Of a stretch of DNA of 64,000 nucleotides, positions 8,597-17,146 are shown one piece after another. The translations under genes and the position numbers were made by a program. A model generated the notes under the pieces. That model was not told the origin of the DNA. It did no database searches and saw nothing but the letters and a program-made list of their open reading frames with translations. The stretch comes from Bin87 sp034423595 (GTDB taxonomy: Bacteria > Chloroflexota > Dehalococcoidia > Lucifugimonadales > UBA3495): positions 248,001 to 312,000 of the forward strand of contig OZ242258.1 in the NCBI GenBank assembly GCA_965207025.1, read 5' to 3'. Within the stretch, counting starts at the first letter, position 1. Every line of letters begins with the position of its first letter.

Positions 8597-8617
8597 TGGG
8601 GATTGCGACGGCAACTG

Positions 8618-9814
8618 CTAATTAGAAAGGCGGAAGATGCCGGACTTCTGGGAGAGCAGGTATAGCTCTCCATTATTGTCCTGGGCGAAGGACATAATGC
8701 GCACGCCGGCGTCGGCCAGTTGCCGGTGGCCGATCGACTTGCTATCGGAATGGCGCAATCCAAAGACCTGGCCGGAGCAGTAGTCGCCATAGACGTAGGC
8801 GCCCTTCAGCCAAGGTATCGCAGAGCCACGGTAGATGTATCCCCCGATGACCGAACAGGGTTCGCCATCGAGAGGGTACTCCCACACGGGCGGCGCCATG
8901 CCATCACGTTGGCAATTGTCGCTGGGTCGGAAACAATGGTTGCCCTCAAGCACGTTCCAGCCGTAGTTGCCGCCGCGCTCAATCAGATCGATTTCTTCCC
9001 AGCGGTTCTGTCCCACGTCGCCGGCCCACAGCGCGCCGGTCTCGCGGTCGAAACTGAATCGCCAGGGATTGCGGAGGCCATAAGCCCAGATTTCGCCGCG
9101 CCCGTCCGTTTCCGGCGAATCGGCGGCGAAGGGGTTGTCGGGCGGAATGGCGTAGGGATTCTCCGGCCCGGCCTGCGAAACGTTGATACGGAGGATGGAA
9201 CCCAGCAGGGTTGAAGTGTCCTGCCCGTTGCCCTGCGGGTCGCCGGCCGCGCCGCCGTCGCCGAGGCCGATGTAGAGATAGCCGTCGGGTCCGAAGGCGA
9301 TCTGTCCGCCGTTGTGGTTGGCGTAAGGCTGTTCAATTTCCAGGATCACCAATTCGCTGGCCTGGTCAACTGTGGATTCATCAGCCGTGATGGTAAAACG
9401 CGAGACCACCGACCGGCGTGGGTCGGTCGCGGAGTAATAAACGTATAAGTGGAGCGGCCGGTTCGGGTCCAAGGCCAGGCCCAGCAATCCCTCTTCAGTA
9501 CGGCGGGCGCTGACGCGGTCGGTGATGTCGAGGCTCGCAACGACAGCGGGTTCGTCAAGGCTCAGCCGGTCAAACGTCCAGATACGGCCGGCCTGCTCGG
9601 TTATCCACACCCGGCCGCTTTCGGCCTGGACGAGGTTGGTGGGGGACTGGAACCGCTGGGCTGCCAGAACGGGCTCCAAACGCAGGGTTTCCATACGCGG
9701 CGGAGAATCGGACACCGGGAACGCCGGCGTCGGAGCCGGTAAGGGCTCAGCACGTTCGCACCCGGCGGCGAGGGCCACCAGTGCAACCGTCAGGATTACC
9801 GCGATTATTGACAC
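8618..9814 (-). CDS. PQQ-type glucose/sorbosone dehydrogenase lipoprotein
   Basis: A 398-residue exported protein with signal peptide and lipobox ALAAGC. The six-bladed propeller of soluble glucose dehydrogenase/HHIP type is recognisable: GLLGLALDP, the catalytic-region motif YANHNGGQIAFGPDGYLYI, LGDGG, GLRNPWRFSFD, GDVGQNRWEEI and YVYGDYCSG. Family members oxidise sugars or sugar-like compounds with PQQ in the periplasm. No PQQ biosynthesis gene is in the window. Start ATG 9814 gives an ideal signal sequence. Monocistronic by context. Confidence 0.9.
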   Translation of the reverse strand: MSIIAVILTVALVALAAGCERAEPLPAPTPAFPVSDSPPRMETLRLEPVLAAQRFQSPTNLVQAESGRVWITEQAGRIWTFDRLSLDEPAVVASLDITDRVSARRTEEGLLGLALDPNRPLHLYVYYSATDPRRSVVSRFTITADESTVDQASELVILEIEQPYANHNGGQIAFGPDGYLYIGLGDGGAAGDPQGNGQDTSTLLGSILRINVSQAGPENPYAIPPDNPFAADSPETDGRGEIWAYGLRNPWRFSFDRETGALWAGDVGQNRWEEIDLIERGGNYGWNVLEGNHCFRPSDNCQRDGMAPPVWEYPLDGEPCSVIGGYIYRGSAIPWLKGAYVYGDYCSGQVFGLRHSDSKSIGHRQLADAGVRIMSFAQDNNGELYLLSQKSGIFRLSN

Positions 9815-9893
9815 GTTTCCAAGATACTACATTCGCCGCCGTCGGGCCGCAGTGGTTTGGAGCAACAGGATGGCTCTCGATCTGGATTTTCCA

Positions 9894-9931
9894 CCCTCAC
9901 CCTAACCCTCTCCCGTCAAGGGAGAGGGAAC
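9894..9931. repeat. CCCTCACCCTAACCCTCTCCC hairpin repeat
   Basis: CCCTCTCCC and GGGAGAGGG flank a short loop, preceded by the common intergenic sequence CCCTCACCCTAA. It sits between divergent genes and codes for nothing. Confidence 0.6.
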
Positions 9932-10094
9932 TAATTGGCTAACTGAAAGCCCTGTGGTTTAGGCGCCGGAATAGGCAGGCGAGGGGTAATCCCGTACAAT
10001 AGCGAAACCCGGATGGTTTTTTTACTCGTTCCGGCCCGCACGCCGGCTTGTCATTCCAGCCGGTATCGCAACTTGATGATGGAGGACAATGGCC

Positions 10095-10853
10095 ATGCCG
10101 TTCTACGAAAGAGGCTCCACGCGCATCTATTACGAAGAGGTCGGTTCGGGTTTCCCGCTGCTGATCATTCCAGGGGGTGGGCTCAATTCCACGGTGGCCG
10201 GACTGCAAACGCATCCGTTCAATCCCCTGGAGACCTACCGGGACGACTTCCGGTGCATCGCGGCCGACCTGCGCAACGCTCCCCCGGGACAATCTACCGG
10301 GCCGCTGGACATTGAGCGAACGTGGGACGCCTTTACCGATGATCACATCGGGCTGATGGACCATCTGGGAATCGACAAGTTCGGGGTGATTGGCTTCTGC
10401 ATCGCCGGGCCCATGATTCTCAACCTGCTCAGCAGGGCCGGCGACCGCGTTGTCGCGGCGGCGTTGATGCAACCCAGCGGGTACCGGCCGGAGTTGCCGG
10501 ATCTGTTCTACCAGAACAACATCGCGGGCTGGGGGCCGCCGCTGTGCGAGATGCGCGCTGACATCACCATGGAAATGATCCATGATTTCCTGATGAGCAT
10601 GTACAACAACCGGGCAGACTTTGTTTTCACCGTCTCCCGCGAGTTCGTGAGCGGCTTGCAGACGCCCATCCTGATCGCGCCCGACGACGTGCCGGCGCAT
10701 CCGTATGAGCGGGCGATGGAGGTTGCCAATCTTGCCCCCAACTCGGAGGTGACCATCTACCCCTGGAAGGACACCCAGGAACACACTGACGAGGTGGTGG
10801 CCCACGCCCGGCGTTTCCTGAAGGCCCACGTACCGGTGGGCGCGGCGGTCTAA
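10095..10853 (+). CDS. Alpha/beta hydrolase with Cys nucleophile, paralog of 7249-8007
   Basis: A 252-residue alpha/beta hydrolase sharing start (MPFYERG), oxyanion loop (IPGGGLNS), elbow and C-terminal segment (TIYPWKD) with the gene at 7249-8007. The nucleophile elbow is GFCIAG, again Cys for Ser. The probable acid and base are in APDDVPAH. GGAGG at 10081-10085 is nine bases from ATG 10095; the in-frame ATG at 10089 is only three bases away, so 10095 is chosen. Inverted pairing with its paralog around a sugar dehydrogenase suggests duplication followed by rearrangement. Substrate unknown. Confidence 0.82.
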   Translation: MPFYERGSTRIYYEEVGSGFPLLIIPGGGLNSTVAGLQTHPFNPLETYRDDFRCIAADLRNAPPGQSTGPLDIERTWDAFTDDHIGLMDHLGIDKFGVIGFCIAGPMILNLLSRAGDRVVAAALMQPSGYRPELPDLFYQNNIAGWGPPLCEMRADITMEMIHDFLMSMYNNRADFVFTVSREFVSGLQTPILIAPDDVPAHPYERAMEVANLAPNSEVTIYPWKDTQEHTDEVVAHARRFLKAHVPVGAAV

Positions 10854-10867
10854 ATGACACGACACCG

Positions 10868-10893
10868 TAATACCGGCGAAAGCCGGTATCCAG
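10868..10893. repeat. Hairpin repeat (ATACCGGC/GCCGGTAT)
   Basis: ATACCGGCGAAAGCCGGTAT with CCAG tail, the same unit as at 18848-18875. It lies in the 60-base gap between the hydrolase and the FAD oxidoreductase. Confidence 0.7.
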
Positions 10894-10912
10894 TGACCGG
10901 GAGAGTAGAGGC

Positions 10913-12106
10913 TTGCCTCAAACCACGGACGTAGTCGTCGTTGGCGCCGGCGTGGTCGGCTGCTCGGTGGCTTATTACCTGGCCCGGGAGGGCGTCAACG
11001 TGACGCTGCTGGAGCGGGAGGCCATCGGCAGCGGGGCGTCGGCGCACGCCACCGGCTCCCTGAGCCTGCTGGGGGCGGAATTTTCGCCGGGGGCGTCGTT
11101 CGCCATTGCCCGCGCCTCCTATGACGAGTTCAAGAGCCTCGTGCCCGAGCTGGAATCGGCCACGGGCATGGAGCTGCTGTACCAGCGGCGTCCCTCCCTG
11201 CGGCTAGCGCTGGACGACGAGGAAGTCGGTCTCATCAACAGCCTGATGGAGTGGCAGCAACCCCACGTCAACATGCGCTGGATTGAGGCTGATGAAGTCC
11301 AATCCATCGAGCCACGCCTCTCGCCGTCGATCATCGGAGCCGTCTATGAAGACGAGTCGGCGCAGCTGGACAGCTACCGATTCAACCTGGCCCTGGCCCG
11401 GGACGCGGAACTCAAGGGCGCCAGCATCCTATCGCGGGAGATAACAGGACTGGTAGCAGACGGCTCCCGGATTGCGGGCGTCAAGACCGCATCCGGAGAC
11501 ATACGCTGCGACGCGGTTGTGGTGGCCGCCGGCCCTTGGAGCCGGGCCTTCACGCACTGGCTGGACTTCCCCGTGCCGGTGCGCCCGATGAAGGGAGAGC
11601 GGCTACTGCTCAACTACCCTGGCGAACCCCTGCCGATTCTGATCAGCTCGCCCAAGCGCGGGCACATGATCAGCCGGTTGGACGGTCTGACCAGCGTCGG
11701 CAGCACGGGTGGTCGCGACTATGACCAGCGGAACCTTTTCGCAGGGGAAGAGTTCGACCGCCAGCCCACCGAAACCGCCCGGCTGGAACTCCTCCAGCGC
11801 GCCATCGACGTCTTCCCCGACCTCGAGCGCGCCGAACTCGTGCAACAGTTAGCTGGTTCGCGTCCGCTGAGTCCCGACAGCAAACCCATCATCGGCCCGG
11901 TGCCGGGCTGGGATGGCGTGTACCTCGCCACCGGCCACACCACCAAGGGAATCCACCTCGGCCCAATCACTGGCCGCATTATCGCCGACTACGTCTGCCG
12001 GGGCGCAACTGAGGTAGTTGGCGACATGAGCGATTTCCTGCCCGACCGCTTCTCGGATTTTGCCGACGCCGACTATCTGGCCGCCGCTCGTTCTGTGGAC
12101 GAATAA
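10913..12106 (+). CDS. FAD-dependent oxidoreductase (DAO/glycine oxidase type)
   Basis: A 397-residue flavoprotein of the D-amino acid oxidase superfamily. The N-terminal Rossmann motif is VVVVGAGVVGCSVAYYL with acidic LLE at the strand end. A central GSTGG segment and the C-terminal FAD motif GVYLATGHTTKGIHLGP fit sarcosine/glycine oxidase-like enzymes, which oxidise secondary or primary amines. The start codon is TTG at 10913, with a purine-rich AGAGG upstream; no ATG lies near the beginning of the fold. Probable substrate is an N-methylated or small amino acid, but this is not readable from the sequence. Confidence 0.85.
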   Translation: MPQTTDVVVVGAGVVGCSVAYYLAREGVNVTLLEREAIGSGASAHATGSLSLLGAEFSPGASFAIARASYDEFKSLVPELESATGMELLYQRRPSLRLALDDEEVGLINSLMEWQQPHVNMRWIEADEVQSIEPRLSPSIIGAVYEDESAQLDSYRFNLALARDAELKGASILSREITGLVADGSRIAGVKTASGDIRCDAVVVAAGPWSRAFTHWLDFPVPVRPMKGERLLLNYPGEPLPILISSPKRGHMISRLDGLTSVGSTGGRDYDQRNLFAGEEFDRQPTETARLELLQRAIDVFPDLERAELVQQLAGSRPLSPDSKPIIGPVPGWDGVYLATGHTTKGIHLGPITGRIIADYVCRGATEVVGDMSDFLPDRFSDFADADYLAAARSVDE

Positions 12107-12123
12107 CCTCACGCGTGCCTATT

Positions 12124-12216
12124 TGTCATTGCGAGGAGCGAAGCGACGTGGCAATCTCGCCGATATAACAGCGACTCCTTTGGCAACGGGATTGCCACAC
12201 TTCGCCCGCAATGACA
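12124..12216. repeat. MITE-like long inverted repeat (TGTCATTGCGAGGAGCG family)
   Basis: The left arm begins TGTCATTGCGAGGAGCG and reaches GTGGCAATC; the right arm GGATTGCCAC ends GCAATGACA. A second copy lies at 21889-21978 between ilvC and leuA. No ORF inside. Confidence 0.75.
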
Positions 12217-12256
12217 GATGGCGGAAAGTGAATGTTCCTGAGCGAAATGACGTTCA

Positions 12257-13147
12257 CTAGGCCGGATACTTTTCCAGCCACCAGCGGGCGATGTCTATGC
12301 GGCGCGGCAGCCAGACGCCGGGCTTGCTCTTCACGTACTCCAGGAACCTTCGCAGCGCGGCGGCGCGGGCCGGCTTGCCGATGATGCGGCAATGGAGTCC
12401 CACCGACATCATCTTGGGATGGGTCGCGCCCTCCCGGTAGAGGGTGTCGAAGCAGTTGCGTGCCGACTCGAAAAAGTCCATGGGCGTTAACAGCTGGCCG
12501 CGCCAGAATCCGTAGTCGTTCACCTCCATGGAGTAGGGAACCACCAGCCACGGGTTGCCGTGGACCTGGGTGTAGTAGGGCAGGTCGTCGTTGTAGGCGT
12601 TGCAGTCGTAGATGAATCCGCCTTCCTCCACCACCAGCTCCCGGGTGTTCACGCTGGGGCCGTAGCGGGTGTACCAGCCCAGGGGACGCTCCCCGCAGGT
12701 TCGTGTGATGGATTCCACTGCCTGCTTGATGGCCTCCCGTTCGGAGTCCCGGTCCATCTTGTAATACTCTTCCCAGCGGTTGCCGTGGCCCATCACCTCG
12801 TGGCCCCTTCGCACGATCTCCGGCCCGACTTCCGGGTTGCGTTCCAGGGCCAGCGCGCAGGCGTAGATCGTTCCCTTGACGTCATACTCGTCCAACAGGT
12901 TCAAAATGCGCCAGACGCCGACGCGGCTGCCGTACTCGAAGAAAGACTCATTGGCCAAGTCGCGCTCCCCGAGGGGGACCGGCGATGGGGATTCACCGGC
13001 GGTTTCGCCGTGGGGGTCGCCGTCGAGGATGGAGTTTTCCGAACCCTCCTCGTAGTTGAGGACGAACGATACGGCGATGCGGGCGCCGTTGGGCCATTCC
13101 ACCGCCGGCGGGTTGAGGCCGTAGCCAATCAGGTCGCGTTCTGCCAT
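12257..13147 (-). CDS. Polysaccharide deacetylase/PuuE-like allantoinase family
   Basis: A 296-residue NodB-fold protein. The length and layout fit the cofactor-independent allantoinase PuuE branch: N-terminal PNGARIAVSFVLNYEEGSE, GDPHGE, FEYGSRVGVWRILNLLDEY, GHEVMGHGNRW and YTRYGPSVNTRELV, ending in GVWLPRRIDIARWW. The family hydrolyses amide bonds of allantoin or related small amides. No purine-degradation genes are nearby, so the substrate is open. ATG 13147 is preceded by AGGAGAGG at about eight bases. Single gene flanked by a repeat and a lipoprotein gene. Confidence 0.85.
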   Translation of the reverse strand: MAERDLIGYGLNPPAVEWPNGARIAVSFVLNYEEGSENSILDGDPHGETAGESPSPVPLGERDLANESFFEYGSRVGVWRILNLLDEYDVKGTIYACALALERNPEVGPEIVRRGHEVMGHGNRWEEYYKMDRDSEREAIKQAVESITRTCGERPLGWYTRYGPSVNTRELVVEEGGFIYDCNAYNDDLPYYTQVHGNPWLVVPYSMEVNDYGFWRGQLLTPMDFFESARNCFDTLYREGATHPKMMSVGLHCRIIGKPARAAALRRFLEYVKSKPGVWLPRRIDIARWWLEKYPA

Positions 13148-13315
13148 GAGATAACCTCTCCTTATGGTGTCGATGTTTGCGTGGCGGTGGGGGCGGACGG
13201 CAAGAGTAGGTAGTACAATGAATCCAATTATTCAGGAGAACCCTCCCTAATTCTACCCCCGAAGAATACCGCTCAGAAAATAGTCAGTAGCAAGGTTCGC
13301 ATACATAGCCGAACC

Positions 13316-14509
13316 TTGCTACTGGGTGTGTTGTTCGCATTGTCTTCGTTCATAGCCGCGTGTACATCTGACGCGGCTATGCCCTCTGCGCCCGCCAGCG
13401 CTCCCAATCTATTGACCGATCGCCCTGAGTCTCGCCTTGCAGAGGCCCTCGGTCGCGTTCCGCTTGAGTTCTCTGGCGAAGTCATACAGTTTGCCGATTA
13501 CTCCGGGTCGCGTGCTGTAAATGGGTTGGAAGAGGTAAACAGCACCGAGGAATTTTTCCAGTTGGATTCCAGGGTCAGGGAGAGGCTCTACAGCGGAGTG
13601 CCGCTCCACTTCCACCTGAGTGAACGTATCTCAACAATGATTGACCTGATCGGGGTGGACGTAGGCGCTTTTGACCTGAGTGTATGGTCTTGGCAATTCG
13701 GAAAAAGACCGCGTATTTTCCTGCTGGCCGAGGGAAATTTCGACCGCGAGATTGTAACCGGCGGGCTTCGGGCGCTCGATTACAAGGAGGGTGATTACGC
13801 AGGGACGGCCTATTACCGGCTCAATGAAGACTTTGACCTGAGCCTCCTAACTCATCCTCTGGGCCTGCCATTCAACCGGGTTGCTCTCCTGGGCGACCAA
13901 ATCCTGGCAGCGCCATCCACCGGAATCATTGAGCAACTCATTGACGCTAATCGTGGTGAGTCCCCAAATCTTCTTGAGAGTGAACCGCACCGAGCATTGA
14001 CCGTAGCTATTGGAGAAGGCTTGCTCGGTGGCGCTTTTATGCCTCCTCACTGGATAGTGGAAAACTGGAACACCGTCAATACCCGTTCTGTCTCCCGGCT
14101 GGACCGGTACATGGAAGGACCGGAGCAATGGGGACAGATTTCTCCCTACGATCTGGCTTTATTCGGCTATCGAGTTCAGGGAGATGCGGAAGAGACAGTG
14201 GTTGCCCTGTATTACCCTGACCATGCCGCGGCCGCCAGAGATTCCGGTGAGCTCGAGAAACGTTGGAACAGTTTCTACTTTGACCCCAAAGGCCCTATCG
14301 GCGACCCAATAGAGGTCCCTGCGACACTTTCTTGTGCGCCATTTGCCACCTCCATCATCGAGGGGACCGACCACTCCGTGCTCATTGGCGCATGTCCGGT
14401 GCTGAGAAGCGAAGAGAGAAATCTTGCCGTGAAAGGCCCTTCCCTGTGGTCATGGCTGTTTCCCAGCGAGCTGCAATTTCTGGTCCGGGACTTAGAAGAG
14501 TTAAAGTAG
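13316..14509 (+). CDS. Hypothetical lipoprotein
   Basis: A protein of about 397 residues with hydrophobic stretch LLLGVLFALSSFIAAC, which reads as a lipoprotein signal and lipobox (SFIAAC). No family was recognised in the rest, which is mixed, soluble-looking and ends EELK. The start is uncertain. TTG 13316 is the first conventional codon but leaves no basic N-region. The same frame upstream (SSKVRIHSR) would supply one without offering ATG, GTG or TTG. The TTG also lies in an inverted repeat (GCAAGGTTCG...CGAACCTTGC, 13290-13319). Base composition is lower in GC than its neighbours, which may indicate transfer. Confidence 0.7.
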   Translation: MLLGVLFALSSFIAACTSDAAMPSAPASAPNLLTDRPESRLAEALGRVPLEFSGEVIQFADYSGSRAVNGLEEVNSTEEFFQLDSRVRERLYSGVPLHFHLSERISTMIDLIGVDVGAFDLSVWSWQFGKRPRIFLLAEGNFDREIVTGGLRALDYKEGDYAGTAYYRLNEDFDLSLLTHPLGLPFNRVALLGDQILAAPSTGIIEQLIDANRGESPNLLESEPHRALTVAIGEGLLGGAFMPPHWIVENWNTVNTRSVSRLDRYMEGPEQWGQISPYDLALFGYRVQGDAEETVVALYYPDHAAAARDSGELEKRWNSFYFDPKGPIGDPIEVPATLSCAPFATSIIEGTDHSVLIGACPVLRSEERNLAVKGPSLWSWLFPSELQFLVRDLEELK

Positions 14510-14575
14510 CGGGTCTTGGCAGGGGCCAAGTAAAGCGGACTCAGACTTGCCAACGCCATCTGCCGGAGGATGGAC

Positions 14576-15952
14576 ATGACCACTCTTATAGCCAATACAA
14601 CCGTCGTGACGGGGGACGCGGGCCGCACGGTTTTGCATCATGCGGGCATTGCGATCTCGGAAGACCGGATCGTGTCCGTGGGGCCTACTGACGAAGTCCG
14701 GCAGGCACATCCCGACGCCGAGGTAGTGGATGGGCGAGGCAAGGCGGTTTTCCCCGGCCTGATCAACTGCCACACGCACCTGCTCGCCACGGGAGACCGG
14801 GGGATACTGGAGGACTTCGGTTTCCCGACTCGACTGACGTTTCCGGTTTCGGCTCGCTCCCTGCTGAGCCAAGAAGAGCGGCAAGCCCTGGCCTTGCTGG
14901 GCGCGCTGGAATCGATCCGCAGCGGCGCCACCTGCCTGCTGGAAATCTCGTCCAACGTGGCCGGATACGCCGCGGATCTGGCGGCAACGGGCCTCCGGCT
15001 GGCGCTGGCGGAAAACATCAACGACGTGGACGAAGCGCAGGCAAGGGACGGGGTTTATCGTTTCGAAGAAGCCTGGGCCGACGCCGGACTGCAACGCAGC
15101 GCGGACCTGGTGGAGTCCTGGCATGGCCGGCATCAGGGGCGGGTCAGCTGCTTCCTGGCGCCCCACGCTCCCGAAACGTGCTCCCCGGATCTGCTGCGCC
15201 GCAGTCGGGAAATGGCCGAGGGCTATGGCGTCGGCTATACCATCCACCTTTCCCAGAGCCGCCAGGAGATTGAAGTGGTGATGCGAGTGCGCGGGGTAGC
15301 CCCGACTCATTACCTCTTTGCCAACGGCTTCCTGGGGCCGGACCTGCTGGTCGCCCACTGCCGATACGTCAATTCCGGCGAGATCGCGCTGCTGGGTCAG
15401 TGTGGGGTGAAGGTTGCCAACAACGCGGCCATCGCCGCCCGCCGGGGAGCCGCCGCGCCGGTGCGGGAGCTGCTGGATGCCGGGTGCGTGATCGGAATGG
15501 GGTCGGACAACATGGCCGAGGACATGGTGGAGGTGATGCGTGCGGGTCTATTCCTGGAGCGGGTGCGCCGCAACGATGAGGTGTATCCCCAGCCCGAGGA
15601 TGTGCTGGAATGGGCCACCACCGGGGGCGCCAGGGCGTTGGGTATGGAGGACATAACCGGTAGTCTGGAAGTGGGCAAGAAAGCGGACCTATTCGTGGTG
15701 GACCTGCTGCGTCCCCACCTGGTGCCGAGCCTGCGCGTCGTGTCCGCTTTCGTACACAACGGACAGCCGAACGACATAACGTCTGTGATGGTGGACGGCG
15801 AATGGGTCATGCGGGACGGCGGGTTGTTGACTATTGACGAAGAGGACGTGGTGCGCCGCGCGGAGGCGGTGGGGCATGCGGTATGGCGGCGGTTGCTGGA
15901 ACGCTACCCCAACGTACCTTTCCCCATTGCCATTGCGCCGAGCATTGTCTGA
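14576..15952 (+). CDS. Amidohydrolase, Atz/Trz deaminase type
   Basis: A 458-residue metal-dependent hydrolase. The metal ligands are readable in order: NCHTHL (HxH), IHLSQS, VAHCRY and GMGSDN. A small N- and C-terminal beta sandwich (VVTGDAG, GKKADLFVVDL, VMVDGEWVMRDGG) completes the fold. This branch includes S-adenosylhomocysteine/methylthioadenosine deaminases and triazine hydrolases, and often deaminates N-heterocycles. GGAGG at 14565-14569 abuts ATG 14570 but lies six bases from ATG 14576, so the latter is preferred. Substrate not predictable. Confidence 0.85.
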   Translation: MTTLIANTTVVTGDAGRTVLHHAGIAISEDRIVSVGPTDEVRQAHPDAEVVDGRGKAVFPGLINCHTHLLATGDRGILEDFGFPTRLTFPVSARSLLSQEERQALALLGALESIRSGATCLLEISSNVAGYAADLAATGLRLALAENINDVDEAQARDGVYRFEEAWADAGLQRSADLVESWHGRHQGRVSCFLAPHAPETCSPDLLRRSREMAEGYGVGYTIHLSQSRQEIEVVMRVRGVAPTHYLFANGFLGPDLLVAHCRYVNSGEIALLGQCGVKVANNAAIAARRGAAAPVRELLDAGCVIGMGSDNMAEDMVEVMRAGLFLERVRRNDEVYPQPEDVLEWATTGGARALGMEDITGSLEVGKKADLFVVDLLRPHLVPSLRVVSAFVHNGQPNDITSVMVDGEWVMRDGGLLTIDEEDVVRRAEAVGHAVWRRLLERYPNVPFPIAIAPSIV

Positions 15953-15985
15953 TACACAGGCAAACGCCGGCGAGTCGAGAATCTC

Positions 15986-16016
15986 CTGGATTCCGGCCCA
16001 AGGCCGGAATGACGGG
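15986..16016. repeat. Hairpin repeat (CTGGATTCCGGC family)
   Basis: CTGGATTCCGGC and GCCGGAATGACGGG flank CCAAG. Same family as 18917-18945, 23035-23061 and 44875-44905. Confidence 0.7.
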
Positions 16017-16151
16017 TGGTATGCGCAGATGGCCCAACAACTCTGAACAGTTGCCTATCACGTGGGATGGTCGTTGCCCGGAAGTTCGGTATGTATAATC
16101 AGTTTCCCGCGTGAATGGGAATTGAATCGCAACTCCAGGGAGGTGGACTTG

Positions 16152-17114
16152 ATGACGTTGGTGAACAACTTTGGAGTTCTGCTGCCAACCAGGGGTGTGC
16201 TGGTATATGCCGGCAGCGGCGGGCCCAGGGTGGAACAGACCTGGCAAATGGCCGAGACCGCCGAGCGTGCCGGCTATGATTCCGTCTGGGTCGGTGACAG
16301 CATCACTTCCAAGCCGCGCCTGGAACCCATGACGGCGATGGCGGCCATTGCCGCTCGCACGAACCGGGTCAAGGTGGGCACCGCCGTCCTGCTCAATGCG
16401 CTGCGCCATCCGGTCCATCTCGCTCATGCCGCCGCCACCATCGACAACATCGCCGGCGGGCGGACGATACTGGGCCTGGGCGCCGGCCGCGGCAACAACC
16501 GGATGTTCGTGGACGAGCACGCCGCCGTTGGCGTCCCGATAACGGAGCGAGCATCGCGCATGGAGGAAAGCATCCGGGTGATGCGGGCGTTGTGGACGGG
16601 GGAGCCGGTGAGCAACGCAGGCGAGTTCTATCCTCTGGACGACGTAACTTTGGAACCCTCGCCGGTGCAGCCGTCAATTCCGCTGTGGATTTCCAGCAAC
16701 TGGGTGCGGCGCGGGCTGGCGCGAGTGGCCGAACTCGGCGACGCCTGGATCACCAACGTTCCGTCGGTGGAGCTGTTCGAGCAGTGCTGGGAACGAATCG
16801 AGCAGTGCGCGGGGGAAGCAGGGCGGGACCCGGCCGGCATTGTCCGTTGCCTGTATATCTCGGTCAATCTCAAGGATGATGCCGGCGATGCCCTGGCAGA
16901 GGGCGACCGGTTCATGCAGGCGTACTACAGCGTTCCTTACGACGTCATCGGCAAGCAGCTGCTGTGCGTGTTCGGCCCGCCCCAACAGTGCATTGACGCG
17001 ATAGAGGCGTACAAGGACAGCGGCGCGGATTACTTCATCGTCAGGTTCGCTTCCCCGGATCAGATGGGCCAGATGGCCCGGTTCACCGAGGAAGTCCTGC
17101 CCCACGTGGCGTGA
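16152..17114 (+). CDS. Luciferase-like (LLM class) flavin oxidoreductase
   Basis: A 320-residue TIM-barrel protein of the bacterial luciferase-like family (F420- or FMN-dependent). Recognisable segments are FGVLLPTRGVLVY, ETAERAGYDSVWVGDS, the MTAMAAIAARTNRVKVGTAV block, GLGAGRGNNRMF and YPLDDVTLEPSPVQP. Such enzymes oxidise or oxygenate small organics. GGGAGG lies eight bases before ATG 16152; a longer reading from 16062 has no support. It is followed 32 bases later by an alpha/beta hydrolase on the same strand, so the two may work on one substrate. Confidence 0.88.
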   Translation: MTLVNNFGVLLPTRGVLVYAGSGGPRVEQTWQMAETAERAGYDSVWVGDSITSKPRLEPMTAMAAIAARTNRVKVGTAVLLNALRHPVHLAHAAATIDNIAGGRTILGLGAGRGNNRMFVDEHAAVGVPITERASRMEESIRVMRALWTGEPVSNAGEFYPLDDVTLEPSPVQPSIPLWISSNWVRRGLARVAELGDAWITNVPSVELFEQCWERIEQCAGEAGRDPAGIVRCLYISVNLKDDAGDALAEGDRFMQAYYSVPYDVIGKQLLCVFGPPQQCIDAIEAYKDSGADYFIVRFASPDQMGQMARFTEEVLPHVA

Positions 17115-17146
17115 TCGGATTGGAGTATTTGACGAGGAATTGAACT

